64,000 nt of DNA from Clarireedia homoeocarpa. Taxonomy: Eukaryota > Ascomycota > Leotiomycetes > Helotiales > Rutstroemiaceae. Position 1 is the stretch's first letter. Every line of letters starts with the position of its first letter. The translations under genes were made by a program, and so were the position numbers. Positions 35,662 to 48,000 of the stretch are shown piece by piece. The notes under the pieces were generated by a model that had not been told where the DNA came from, made no database searches, and saw only the letters and a list, made by a program, of their open reading frames with translations. The DNA is taken from assembly GCA_001465935.1 (NCBI GenBank), contig LNKV01000001.1:62001-126000 (forward strand). Direction: 5' to 3'.

Positions 35662-36519
35662 TCAGATTTCATCTCCACCTCTCTCCTTTATAAACTCTTC
35701 GATTTCTCTTCCTAGCATGCCTGTTGCCTCCAGCATGAGTAAATGTCCCACCCCCTCCAAAACTCTCATCTTCTTCTTTCTCCCCTCCACTCCCCTCAGA
35801 TTCCCAAGAACCTCCCCACTCACTCTCTCTACTGTCTCCACCTTATCTGCTCCTCCCACTACAACGAGAGTCGGAACATGGATCTCGCTTGCTTCCGCCA
35901 CATAATCTTCTTTCATACCATAGCTCGGCCATGCAGCTTTCGCGTGCTCATTCGCGCCTACCATTTCGGATGCCAGTCCACTGACAGTGGAAGGAGGAAG
36001 CGGGGTCGATGATAAGATATTTGTGACAGTGTAGGTTGCTGATTCAAGCGTGGAGTAGGCTGTTATTTGCTGTTTAGACATTTCTTCGGGGAGGATGAGA
36101 GGCGATGGCGGTGCAGGGGCCAAGAGGATTAAAGCTCGGAGTTGAGGATAGGGTGCGGGGAGGTCCTGGATGCACGCGGCGAGGTGCATAGCTACTTTGG
36201 CACCCATGGAGTGTCCGAGTAGGATGAATGACTGAGAAGAAGGGAGAAGTCGTGGGAGCAGGGCTTGTACGTCGGCAGAATAGTTATGAACATGGTAGGC
36301 GTCTTTGGAAGCAGGTCCGGTAGATGAACCCCACCCACGAAAGTCAATGGCAATTGTATGGTATTTGGGGGCAAGAAGTGTCATGAGTGGAATGTATGTA
36401 CGAGAGGAGCCGCCCCAGAAATGGAGAAATACGAGGGTGGGCACGGCATTGGGAGACCCAAAAGAGAGGACGTTGAGCTGGGTTTCGGGACTTAGCTCGT
36501 AGACTTCAAAGTTTGCCAT
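35662..36519 (-). CDS. Alpha/beta hydrolase
   Basis: Single exon, 285 residues. The alpha/beta hydrolase core is complete: FLHFWGGSSRTY (oxyanion region), IDFRGWGSS, nucleophile elbow GHSMG with Ser104, Asp225 in VVVGGADKVE and His259 in GVGHLLM. No signal peptide is present, so it is probably cytosolic. It resembles the AB_hydrolase family of small esterase/haloperoxidase-like enzymes; substrate unknown. It is convergent with the F-box gene (229 bases between stop codons) and in tandem with the GGQ protein gene. Confidence 0.9.
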   Translation of the reverse strand: MANFEVYELSPETQLNVLSFGSPNAVPTLVFLHFWGGSSRTYIPLMTLLAPKYHTIAIDFRGWGSSTGPASKDAYHVHNYSADVQALLPRLLPSSQSFILLGHSMGAKVAMHLAACIQDLPAPYPQLRALILLAPAPPSPLILPEEMSKQQITAYSTLESATYTVTNILSSTPLPPSTVSGLASEMVGANEHAKAAWPSYGMKEDYVAEASEIHVPTLVVVGGADKVETVERVSGEVLGNLRGVEGRKKKMRVLEGVGHLLMLEATGMLGREIEEFIKERGGDEI

Positions 36520-36906
36520 TCTGTTGAACTTGTCGGTTGACTATTGCAATTTCCGTGGGGGGACCTTGATTCTATTTATCTTGGAAGATGTTCGTATGTT
36601 ATAACGACGTTCCCCATCCGAAAGAACATAGCTCCACTTGTCCGCAAGGCGTAGAATGTCAGAAATATTTGGAATTGTTAGGAATCAGACGTAGGTTTAG
36701 GACTGTAGATCCCTTGCAGATGTATTTCGCCGTCAATGCAGTATCTATATCATGGTCGCGGGATTTAGATAACTTGTAGCGGATATAGAAGCAAGTCTTC
36801 GGATTTACATACACGCTCTTAGCAGGAAAGTGCCGCTCCGCGTGTGAGTATCTGCTGATGTTGCCCAATTTGTCATGAAGTTTTCTATTGTTGTCGACGA
36901 TGCAGC
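36520..36906. other. Space upstream of the hydrolase gene
   Basis: 387 bases; should hold the hydrolase promoter and the 3' UTR of the GGQ protein. Nothing else is recognised. Confidence 0.4.
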
Positions 36907-37595
36907 TTAAGTCCCGTTCGCCTTTTCGGATCTTGTGGCTTCGCGTTCTGCCGTGTCTGATACCTTTCCCTGGTCATCTGGGCTCCCCTCGACTTCGATC
37001 CCCTCCTGTTCCGCTTCCTCTTCCTCAAACCCTTCCTGTTCCTCCCCAGTTAAATCATCCTCATCTTGCAATCTCGCAGATTTCTCTTCAGCCAAGGCTC
37101 GGTATTTTCGTTTGCTCTTCTTCACAGCACTACTCTTCCTCCTCTTCTTCGTCTCCCCTACCACCGCAATCCTGCTCTCTTTCCCCTTTTCCAGCAGTTC
37201 CAGTCTTTCTGCTAGCATCTGCCGAGCAATTTTTCTGTTCTGCGTACGCGAACGAGTAGCCTGGACTTTGAGAACCATGCCTGTTGGGATGTGCTTCAAT
37301 TGCACTGCGGAAGATGTTTTGTTCTGACAACTTTGTGAGCTGGGAATTAGACATGGGAAATACAAGCAGAGCTACTTACGATCTTCTGCCCTCCAGGGCC
37401 GCTTCCTTTTAGGAAGACTTCTGTAAAATCCTCTTCATTGATGGGTGGAGGCCGGTCCGGCATTTTCTTCTTCCATAATGATGGAGACGTGCTGAGGCAG
37501 CGCTGGGTCACTGCCGCACAATTTTTAGGGTGTGCGCCTCTCAGCCAAGGTAAGAGTCTTCGTAACATTGTACATCTTGCCCATTCAATTGCCAT
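36907..37595 (-). CDS. Mitochondrial release-factor-like protein (RF-1 domain, GGQ)
   Basis: Two exons on the minus strand, 37595-37380 and 37323-36907, giving 210 residues. An Arg-rich presequence-like start (LRRLLPWLRG) precedes the RF-1 domain: INEEDFTEVFLKGSGPGGQKI, then NKTSSAVQLKHIPTGMVLKVQATRSRTQNRKIARQ. GGQ is at residues 68-70 and is the peptidyl-tRNA hydrolysis motif. The C terminus is a long charged tail (Lys-rich, then Glu/Asp-rich). There is no codon-recognition domain, so it belongs with the MTRFR (C12orf65)/yeast Rso55 group, which rescues stalled mitochondrial ribosomes, and not with full RF1. The first ATG was chosen; a second at codon 10 would also keep a presequence. Confidence 0.88.
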
Positions 37596-37938
37596 GGAAC
37601 GGGGTGTGCAATTGCAGGATACAAGTAAAAATCACTAGGTTTTGTGGTGGGACCCATTAAACCCTGGTAGCATTAGGCTTATCGGCGCCGGCAATTTAAT
37701 TCCTTCCAAGCCCGTCGTCACCTCCGTCCGCTTCGAACAAAAAATACAATTTCCCCCATTCTCCTCCAACTCTCGTCAAATCATTGCAGGTATTTTCTAT
37801 TTTCCAAACTCAACTGGGAAATCATCTGCTCGCTCTCGACCCAACTCCCTCGATCCAGCTCACTGGAAGTCAATTGCGTCCGCCCAGAAGCGAACGCCGA
37901 AAACAGCGTACCGCCAGATCACACGATTAGGGGTAACA
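37596..37938. promoter_or_regulatory. Divergent promoter of the GGQ protein and the ssSPT gene
   Basis: 343 bases between start codons. No specific motif recognised. Confidence 0.4.
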
Positions 37939-38402
37939 ATGTCTATGTTTGCATCTACCTTTCGATGGCTGCAGAGGAAGAGATATCAGTATGAGGTATA
38001 ATCATGCCTTTCTACTGTTTGAGAGTGCATTCTAATGGTGGTCAAACAGGTCACATTCTCGTTATATATGTTGACGCCCACGGAGAAATTCATATTCAGT
38101 ATGTCGTCCGAAACCTTTATGTGCCGCTTTCCATGAGGGATATGGAAATCCTGTATGCGAGGGCTATGTGCTAACCCTGAACTGCAGACTCCTTTCTTTT
38201 CCTTTTCTTCAGCATGATTGTCATCGCCATGACACTCTATCTTCCACAACACATCACTTTCCTTACCAACCGCGCGTGGTTCTATTATAATGGTGACGAG
38301 TCCGCCAAGTCTGCTCTTACATCTTCCAGTCCGGTGATAGTGGAAGCGGTCAAGGAAACAATCGTGAAGGCTACTGCGAATACAGGTGGAAAAGAGTTAT
38401 GA
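37939..38402 (+). CDS. Serine palmitoyltransferase small-subunit-like protein (ssSPT)
   Basis: Three small exons, 37939-37995, 38050-38098 and 38188-38402, giving 106 residues. The spliced protein runs WLQRKRYQYE, VTFSLYMLTPTEKFIFN, then a hydrophobic stretch and LYLPQHI. This follows the ssSPT pattern: aromatic/basic start, Y-x-L-YMLxPxE, FNS, membrane helix, PQH. Known: these peptides sit in the ER, bind the Lcb1/Lcb2 catalytic dimer, raise its activity and set acyl-CoA preference in sphingolipid synthesis. No single unspliced frame shows the match; the three exons are needed. The C-terminal 40 residues (after WFYYNGDE) are an extra, Ser/Val/Thr-rich tail not seen in the short animal proteins. 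Confidence 0.85.
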
Positions 38403-38708
38403 TGGACTAGTGCGAGGATCGCTGCACGATAGACTGAAATGCGTGTATGAATACCTGAGATGAGACGCGACAAATGAATGGTTCGGGGTGTGTTATGATG
38501 AGGTTTTCAATATCGAGCGGGCGTTTGTGATTAGAATGGGTTAGGGAGGATGATCATAAACGCGCCGTTATAATACTTAATATTGATTTTGTTCTTGAGC
38601 TAAATTTGAATGACGAACGGGAAAGATGTCTTATACATATACGCGAAACGTTTGTGTCCTTAGCGGGGTAATATTATCATTAGGTGAATAGCTTCTTTTG
38701 TCCAAGAA
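38403..38708. other. Convergent space between ssSPT and Mis6 genes
   Basis: 306 bases that should carry both 3' UTRs. Nothing else recognised. Confidence 0.4.
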
Positions 38709-41178
38709 TCATGCTCTCTCTCTAGTAGACATTAGATGCTTCATAGTGTTGTACATCAATTCTCCAACCCCAGGAAACCCTCTGTCTTCTAGATACCGCA
38801 AAACTCCCAAACGATAATCTTGCCATGAGATTACTAACCCTCCATCATTACTCAGTCTCTTCAGTGAAGCCTGCGTCACGGGCCCCGCATGTCGAATAGT
38901 AATCCTACCCTCGGCTTGATCTTCCAGCTCCCTCACGTAAGAGATTGCAAAATGGCAAATGAGTGGAGAGTAAGAGAGACTGAATAGAGAACTCAGTGAA
39001 AGTCCTGTGTCTAGTCTGGGAATATACGTCTCTAGTCCAGCAGCAGTTTGTTCCGGAAGAAGACAGCCAAGAGCATTTACATCTGTTTTGTTGAATGCGC
39101 GTGATCGCCACAAGCAGTTACAGAGATCCATAAGAAAACCATTGAAATGATTTACATAGTCCTTTGGGTATGGCTGGCAGCCACTACCGGGAGTCATAGC
39201 TGCTTCGAAAGCTCTCTTGTAAATAGCAAGGACGTTGCAGAGTCGACTGGCAACAGAGAGGCTAGGGCTGAAATAAAGAGCGTAGACTAGCTGAGATGGA
39301 GGGATGTTGATTCTGACCTTGGATATCAGAGCCGGGTTCGAGATGAGGGATGCATTCGCCTCATAAAAGTCGAGAATTGTTGAGTACGCAGCCACGGTAG
39401 GAGTGTCTTGCAATATCCTGAGTGCAAGCACATTACCATGGTTCACAAGAGCGTCAAGAGCCGCACTGTCTGCTTTCGTTATAGAAGCTTGGGTGAGTAG
39501 AATAATACCCCATTTACTCATAAGGGCTGTGTAAAAGTCGAGCAGAACAGAGAGTTGTTCTGGTGAGTCATCCAAAATTGCATCCTCCAGGGGCATGAAG
39601 GTGTTCTGGTAAAGTTCTGCTATGTTGTCAGAATTATCAGAGGGATTGAACAATAGGTATAAACTATACTTTCGAAGGAATCAATGGGTCCGTGACTTAA
39701 AAGACCCAGGACTAGATCGCGATTGGTTACCCCATTCCATGTGGGCATCATTGCGCATAGATACAACAGGCATGCGGTTGGAAGTTGCTAGAAAATATAA
39801 GCATGGTGATCCACGCTTTAAGTATGCACTCACCTTGGTAAAATTGGTGTATTCTAGGATTGCTTGAAGCATATCAGCTATCTCTGTCTCTGAGCTCCGG
39901 CCATCTTCCAGTTGATCCTCAAAAAAAGCTAGAAGCCAGTGATCTATCCGCCGCTGTGTATTGTGAGAAGACTTAAGCTGAAGGAATTTCTGTAGCAATG
40001 GGTCACCAATAGCGGCCACTAGCTGGTTTGGTAGCTCAATTTTCTCGAGCTTTGAGACGAAATCGTCAACATCCTCAACTTCTTCTAGTGTGGTTGATGT
40101 CTAGCGAACAATTAGCAAGTGTTATATAATTACAGGTCTGGTAGGTGTTCACCTCGTGAGCATAAGATGTATGAACTGGTGGCAGAACATTGTGCTTCCT
40201 CTCCTTGATTGATTTTCGAGCTACACGAAAATTGCGCTGCTCGGACAGGAGCTCGTCCTTAGTTTTTTGAAGGTGGTTTTCTTGAATTTCTCCAAGCCTT
40301 TCGTTCCATTCGCGATTTGGATGCTGATATAGTTTCAGCTCTTGGTTCCTTTCTTTAGCCTAGCTATGGAAATTCCTTACTGTGAAAACTGATGCCCGCC
40401 CCCTGGTTACATCACCCACAATAACTTCCGGATAATAGTCTTTGTAGACTCTCATAAGCCCAACTAAGGCGGGGTCATGGCCGGCCTGCCTCGCCCACTG
40501 CATTCTTTCTACAGTTAGTAAAGCTTGTAGAGTTCCTCAGCAGAACATACAATGCTTGTATCCTAAATGGGCGAACATGTTTCCGTCGCGTGATCAGGGA
40601 TAACACGTGACATAACTGAGACCTAAGGAGGTTAGCTACGACTGGAACGGGTCCCTTAGAGGGGCCCTACCTAAGAGCTATAGTGTCGAGTAAATTGAAG
40701 ATCACTGCATATAGTCGCGAAAGAATCTCCTGGGTCTCCAGGACATCATACACCATGATCAGCCATTTCAGCAATGCTGCTTGTGATGCATATGAAGGTT
40801 TGGCTTCTCCATGACCAAGACTTCCAATCACTTTGATGACAATGGAATCAGTGACTTTGTCGACAGGATAGAGATTCTTGATCAACTTCCCAATGCTGCC
40901 CTGGTCAAGCTCATTTGGCAAAGTGATGATATCGACAAGTTTGTCTAGAGACGCGTCGGACAATCCTTCGTCATAAGCTCTAGAGCATACTTTGTCGATT
41001 TGAGTTGAAATCTTGATTGTTCTTTGCTTTGCTGGGATGCGCGAAGCTGCAATGATGAGTAAGTATATGAAACCACTATACAAAAATGTGGTAGCGACGC
41101 GTTGGGCAATCCCTCACCGTTTTCAAGATCGTTCAGCATATCATTGATATCTTCATCATCTCTAAATGGACTTTCCAT
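38709..41178 (-). CDS. Inner kinetochore protein Mis6/CENP-I
   Basis: Eight exons on the minus strand: 41178-41118, 41046-40671, 40622-40551, 40504-40381, 40323-40153, 40100-39834, 39787-39670 and 39619-38709, giving 699 residues. Family blocks appear in order: ASRIPAKQRTIKIS, ITLPNELDQGSIGKLIKNLYP, IGSLGHGEAKPS, ALLKWLIMVYDVLE, FNLLDTIAL, ITRRKHVRPFRIQAL, ARQAGHDPALVGLMRVYKDYYPEVIVGD, and NTFMPLEDAILDD. Known: Mis6/Ctf3/CENP-I is a HEAT-repeat member of the constitutive centromere-associated network and helps load CENP-A. Exon 4 requires the acceptor GAAAG at 40505, since the nearer TAG shifts frame. Exon 7 (39787-39670) restores QLPTACLLYL and PTWNGVTNRD. Confidence 0.92.
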
Positions 41179-43232
41179 TGCGAGCCTATCATATGTTTTC
41201 TTTTGAAATGGTGAACAAATAATTTTCGATGGGATTTGATAGTTAGTAACTCGAAATGGTTGATGTTACAGAAGTTGGTGGTTTGTATAGCTCTCCTCGT
41301 TCGCGTTTTCGTGTAACCATAAATTGCAGCAAACAGCCGAAGGCATGATCCCTTACATGTTCACAACCACATTAGGAAAAACACAACCACCTACCTCATC
41401 GTCAACAACCCTCCCTACGCCATCTTCATCATCAATCTTCACGGCTCCCACGCACTTGGCGAAAATGAGAAGAAGAGATTGGTGAAGATTTTGGATGGAA
41501 CATATAACTAAATATATCTTGTGTGATTCCAGAACAATGCAAGATGATGATCTGGATGACGAGCCTATACACCTTTGACCAATTATGGTCCGTCTTCATC
41601 ATGCATTTCTCTGTCTACAACGCTTTTTAGTTCTGAGCGATTCATTTTCATCATACGACCCGAGATATCCGCCTTCTCATCATGCACATGGTCAGAAATA
41701 CATTACTTGAGGCTGTCTTTCCCTGTGCTATTGAATATTTTGATCAGCTCACGATGACTTCACATGGTTGTGAGCCAAGACGGGGACATCAGGCTGGCCG
41801 CGGGCTCCGCACAAACAGTATTTCAAAACACACAAATAGCCAGCGAATCGCCGTACTTTCCCCTGGCTCATCAACGAATATCCGTGGTATATCCTGTTCA
41901 GGGGGGTAGGCAGAGACAACCATGCGTTGTGTTGTACAGACTTACGCCGCACGGAACAGTCACGGAATATCCGTATGGCTTGTAGGGGAATGCGAGCTGC
42001 AAGTTGTGAGCTGTATCTACGAGTCCCGGGAATTGCATACTAAGTATCAGGGTGATGGAAGTGTCGCTGTTATGAATCTACTTTTGAGCCTTTTGCTGAT
42101 GTTTCTTCTAGTACCAATTTTTGGCTCACGGACTCTACAATTTCTTCATATAACCTAGATAACTTGTGGGCATCTTCTATGCCTAAGTATAGCCGATTCT
42201 GGTGCTTGAAATATAAGGAAAGCTATAAAGGTAGGGGGTGTGGTCCGGGTTTGTCTAGGTTCTCGCCTCTGATGGGCCACTTCTTACGAATTGCTATTTC
42301 CAATCATGATATGCAGCGCTGGCACACTACACATTGAGTCAGGCTCGCCAGGAATCTTAGTCACGACTATGGGATGCCCAGTAGTTCCAGGATGCCAACC
42401 AACTTTTGTACCTAACTTCCGTCTCTTCTATAACACTTAAAGTTCAACCCCGCGGCTCGTTCAACTGGCACCCCGCGACGCAACACCATTACTGCATATT
42501 ATTCGAAAGCGTCAGTTTCATAATTCTGACGCTCGAGCAATACTTGAAGGGCTACTTTTGCGCTCTAATCGACAACTAGCAAGCTGCCGGAACGAAAGGC
42601 TCGACCTCGCAGCTAATACACAAGAATCTTCCAAGTCGTCATCCACATTTGGCTTGGTGCCGCTGGCAATGACCAGCCTAGATCCCTACCCTGCAGAAAT
42701 GGTAATACTTCTGAAAAAAGCTACCCGTCACACAAGACCATTGGCGCGTTACACATGATTTCATCCTATGAGGTACCTGCACCCCCCAAATTCTAATCAC
42801 AATCCTCAAATCGCACTGTAACCCATGTCCAGGGTTATACAATCTCTGGCTCTAGTTCTCGCGCTATATTCAGCAGCACTGCTACTAGCTGAGAGCGGAA
42901 CTTGGCGATCGATATAGGGCAGAGCGCCCGTCACACTACCTTTCCGTTAAAAGTGGAAAAGCCTGCGGAATATTTCGAACTCGTATTGTGGAAACAATCT
43001 ATACCAGAACCAGGTAGACTCTGCACTGGGAAAACTTATCCGAATCCTGACGCCATGTCGAGCCATACCCGAGTTTAGGTCAAGCAACCATGCTGTTGGA
43101 AATAGTGCTTAGAATATCTAGTATTTTGATGCATTCTTGTCAAGGAATTTAGGTACCTCACGATTCCCCCCAGATTTACATAAACAAGATCATCATGTTG
43201 ACGAAAGACAGGTCGCAGGCTCGAGTCTTGAT
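41179..43232. other. 2-kb divergent space upstream of Mis6 and the GH3/GNAT gene
   Basis: Holds the Mis6 promoter and the upstream region of the GH3/GNAT-like gene. I searched it for missing GH3 catalytic barrel sequence and saw none. No other gene is recognised. Confidence 0.5.
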
Positions 43233-45080
43233 ATGTCATCCCATGTGGAGGGGTCAAATAGTAGTGACCATGATGATCCGATGTATGCTCCTCCAATTCT
43301 CGACGTGGATTACAAATTTAACCTTATTTTAGGCAGGTTGATGAAGAATCTGACTCTGATACAGACGTATCATCTGAATCGTCAGATGAAGAAGACTCTC
43401 TCGCTACAATTTGGAGGGATTCTACAAACTGGTTGGCGCGGGTTCAATCACTGCAGGAACCCGAGGTCATCATACTGCTTAGTCCAGTCGTCGTACCAGT
43501 CACTCAAGATCCGTCTGATATCAGCGACCCTTTTGAGCCTTTAGGTCGGGCATTGGCGAGGCGACATGCCAAAGTAAGGCATGTGCCATATACTCAGAGG
43601 TGAGCAGTCGGTAGCCGGCCATTTTCAATAAACAAACGACTAATGACATAGAAATGGAATCACTTCTACACACCTTGGATTCATAAAGAGGGGCCACGTC
43701 ATTATTTTATGTTTCGTCGTCCGACCTGAACAGCAGCTCCAACTTGAGATCGCGGATGTCGTTTTTGCAGTTAGCGAAGATAAACCATGCATCATTGTCA
43801 TATGCGGCGATTCGACAGATATGCAAGATTCGATACCGTTCCCCACAGTCATCTTAACCGCAGACTACTCTACACAAGCTCTAGAGATGGCAGCCACATT
43901 GATCTTTGGGGAACGTCAACCTAACCCTAATGAAGTACTAGCAGTTTTGAGACCCAGGCAGTTGGAACCGGTACGGCCCAAGCTTTGGCCGGTGGACCAA
44001 TGGAATGAAGCCAGGGATGTGTCAAGCATTCATAGTCTATGGGTGGAAAACTTCGATCGCCGTTTTTCTATCGACGCTGCGACTCTGAGATCTCTGCTCC
44101 ATCGTGAAGGCTACGCAAAACACTACGTCGTTCGATCTCCTACAAGTGGTGAAGTGCTTGGATTCTGTGCTACATATCTGTCATACATCGATCAGGAAGG
44201 GGAGAGGCTTATTGCATCGTTAGCAATGCTTTTAGTCAAATCCGCATATCAACGACAGGGCATCGGACTGAGTCTCCACTCCCATGCGGTAGATCAGCTA
44301 AGAAGGACACGCGGCGTGATAAGGCTACAGCTTGGAAGTACTTTTCCAAGAATGCTCTATGGGCCTCTAGTAGGACCTACAGGAGCGCTCACAACCAGTG
44401 ATGAATGGTTCCGTCGACGAGGCTGGACACTGGATAAATATGTGCCCGGGCAAGGGCAGCTTGTTTATGATCTCATTCTGCATACTAGGAATTGGACGTA
44501 TCAAGAGCAGAGATCACAAGAGCTCTTCAGATATCGACCCTGTACACAGGATGATATGACCAGAGTGCTCGAATTGGTGGAAAAAGCCTCAATTCAACAG
44601 GCACGGATGGGATGGTTCGATCAATACTTTTCTCTGATGAATGGACCCAACATTAAAGATATTGTTTTGTGTCTAGCAGGAAGCCAGATAGTTGCAACAG
44701 CACTAACATATACTCCTTCTTGTGGCAGTGCGGCAGCATCCAATCTACCGTGGGCTGAACGGGTTGGACGTGATGTTGGAGGTGTGACTTGTGTGTGCAT
44801 TTTTTGTAAGTTCTTCATCATTTACATCCTCTCCTTTGGTACAAATCTAACCTTTACAAAGCATCTGAACGTGATCCAATAATCGCAGGCTTACTCAATG
44901 CTTGTGTAATGAAATTGCATGAACAAGGCATGACAAAAATGTTCTGGGATGGTGTGGCAAATGGAGTAACGGAACTGAAACAATTTGGTAAGCAGACTTC
45001 CTCTGATTCTTTGCTTCTTTTCTGATCATCCAGGGTTTGAGGAGTGGGCAATCTATCGAGACGTCTGGAAAGACATATAG
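43233..45080 (+). CDS. GH3 C-terminal-like/GNAT acetyltransferase fusion lacking the GH3 catalytic barrel
   Basis: Five exons, 43233-43282, 43333-43599, 43652-44805, 44862-44987 and 45034-45080, giving 547 residues. An acidic Ser/Asp/Glu-rich start precedes a stretch matching the C-terminal domain of fungal GH3 beta-N-acetylglucosaminidases (EVIILLSPVVVPV, VRHVPYTQRNGITSTHLGF, IVICGDS, FPTVILTADYSTQALEMAATLIFGE). Then come two GNAT-like lobes: LAMLLVKSAYQRQGIGLSLHSHA (acetyl-CoA loop QRQGIG) and FRYRPCTQDD...GFEEWAIYRDVWKDI. In other fungi this order is preceded by the GH3 barrel, which is absent here. It is either a truncated family member or its first exons were missed. The weakest point is the first exon. 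Confidence 0.75.
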
Positions 45081-48000
45081 ACATAAGCGGCCTACACAGG
45101 ATGTAGCAAGCGTACGTTGGCATCGGCAACGGCATTCCGGCGCAGGAGTTGGTCTTCTGGAACTATGTTTTGAGTTTCAATGAGCATGGCGTTGGCGCTG
45201 AAAATTTTTACCACTTTTAATTTCACGCACAAAAGAAAAGCATTTTGTTCAATTTTAAATCATAAAAGCGCCACATAAGGGGTAATGCAAATTGCTGGTT
45301 TTCAGGACGCTCGAAGAACAACACTGTGCCCGCCTGGATGACACTATTTTATTTGTGATAGATGTTCCTTCACATTTCACCGATAGAGCAAACCTCTTCA
45401 AATTGTGCAGCCGATCACAAGGATCGCACAGCTGAACGATCGCGATCTGAATTAAATTCTTTCGCTGAAGTTGCTAACTTACGTTGTAATGTGTTTTATC
45501 CCACCACATGGTATCTTCAGAGCTACACGTCGTTGAGTGGACCCGACGCTGGCTTTGAAGAAAGCTATGTGGTGCCATTTGCGCGCATCCACTTGCTCGC
45601 TCGAAGGGTTCCATGCATGAGCCACATCTTATCAATTTGCAGTGATCAGCAGACTTTTCATTGCCAAGTATGTATGACCAGCCCTGTCAGCTTTTCTCGG
45701 TGCCTAACGACTAGGCGCTATTCTAGAGAACTTCCACATTTGACGACTTGCATGAGATGCAGCGTAACCAACAGTCTTTTCGATGTCGGATGTGGCGTCT
45801 AGGTCCGGCTTGTGTTACAGTGTTACCGTCAAATATGGGCACAAGAGCGGAAAGACAAAACCCTGTGTCACAACAAAGGTCGGTCAAGCGTTTCATTGAT
45901 AATCTTACATCGGAAAGCGAACTTATCGATTCCTACTTGTCATAGACTGACATAATAGCGGACTAGGTTCTCCCTGCACCCCACGCCATTGTAAAACATG
46001 GCTTTCAGTCTACCTGGTTCGAATAACAACCTTCGTGGGGTTAGTGACCATGTAAAGATTTACCAAAAGTAAACATTTTCATGGCCGAAGCATAATTCTG
46101 CATATGCAGTGGTGAAGCATATTTGGTAAATTTCTTACTTTTTTGTCCACGCTTCACGAATCGCCTGTGTAAGGACAACAGAAATGCATGATGCAGGCAT
46201 GGAACTAAGACGCATGGAGTTATTAGCAATGACAAGAAAAGTCTTCATTTAGATCACACGCATACAACGATTTTCACCCAACAACCTCTTGTTACATGGG
46301 CTTCAGGCAAACGCGCGGGTTCATTTGGTGCATCTTCTAGATCATATCTATTCTCTTCAATTTAGAGATTGGCGTTGGTGTGTTTTGTCGATCCGGATCT
46401 CTCGGCCAACATATGAGTCTGCATCATAAATTTCCGCTCTAGATTAGCTGTGTTTGCTGCAAAATATCATCATAAGTCGAGGTTAGGTCACCTCCTTAGA
46501 GGTCTCGCTTGCTAGCTTCCGTTCGGGACGAACCGTTTACACGCACCATATTAGCACACAACCGGGAACTTACGTCTGTGTGAGGATCACGGGCCACCAT
46601 CCTCTCAACCCATAACTACTCGAGTATTCAAATTAGACTTATCAAGCTATTCTCTACTTGGACTGCCTTCGGCTCGAGCCGTGTAGTGTATCGACGAGAG
46701 TACCAATACACGCGCGGTGGCCGCTACTCACTCCTCTGGTCGCCCTCGGGCTCATCACCGTTTGTTGCCAGTATGCTTTTAACTGGTCAGCAGGAAGATC
46801 GACTACCTCTTAGCTGAATATTGATCTGCCCACTTTCACATGGCTTTCTTTCGTCTTATGGTACTTCCGTCCAACTATCAGGAGGTACATCATATGTCAG
46901 GTGACGCTATTTATTTCATGACTCGCGGGATGAACGTCCAGTAAATATAAGGGTGAGGATGTTAGAACAAACGATACATATATCTCATGTACAGCATTAC
47001 GCTTGTATGCCATTCCATCTATTGGCGCAACAGTCTCTCTACTTTGGGTCGGAGCTCAATGGTGACGCAGTTTCAAGCCAAAGAATGAATAGCAATCATA
47101 AAGCCATGCATATTCTAGGCCTAAAGCGACTGTTGCGAAAAGACAAGGGACTATCATATGTGCGCAAAAACTATACATCGCTCTAGAAGTCAATGCCTCT
47201 AGCTCGTCCTAAGGCAGGGAGATGTTAATATTTCTATTCTAGATGTCTTAGGGAGGCTGCCCCTTTCCAATCCGTGGCAAAACGCCCTATGCTTTATTGG
47301 TGTATCCTAGGGGTTTGATCTATGAGTCTCCCTCCAACTATAGGTACCAATAACTTAGTTGAAGACTCATCTCTTTCATCAGCACTGGAGTGAATCGCTT
47401 TTCTTATGCATATTTTTCGGTGGCGAGCAAAATCAGAGACTGTGAGAGATAGAATGAAAGTATAAGAGGTTGGAAGTCATTCACGGGCACTTGGTAAAGT
47501 CAGTTCCACGTTGGAATGTGACTATAAGAGTTAGAGGGTCGCGTGCGTGGCGATGTTCCGTCAATAGAGAATTGTGGTTGCGCAGAATACCCCAGGCATC
47601 ATGTCTCGATGCACCAAGATGCGAGTTGCTGGACTCTATCAGCATATTAGAGGCGCCATTTACTGCAGATGTTTTACTTTCCTTGGACATGGATGTAATC
47701 TAAGAGCTACGAATTCGTTTCACTCACCATCTGTTTCTATATCAATATACTGCCGTAGAGAAAACTCACAAGTGCAATAGTCAGATAGCTAGCTCTATAA
47801 AGGAATCTTCAGTGGACTTTTTACATTCTATTGTACTTGAAAATATTGCAAATATTCCCACTCCATTTATAATGCAATGAAGCCACCAATGCATGACTGA
47901 TAGCCATGAAAAAAACAATCTGCCATGACAGGATCGTTCTCTGCTCATTTCATCCCTCTATGTTTCCTTCAGTTTATTTCTGTCCATTTCCATTGTACTA

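Noticed and set aside
41179..43232. Remnant of a GH3 catalytic barrel upstream of the GNAT fusion
   Set aside because: Searched by eye in all frames; no GH3 motif found.
45362..45802. 146-codon frame as a gene
   Set aside because: No family features, odd Cys/Ser/Arg composition and no splice or context support.
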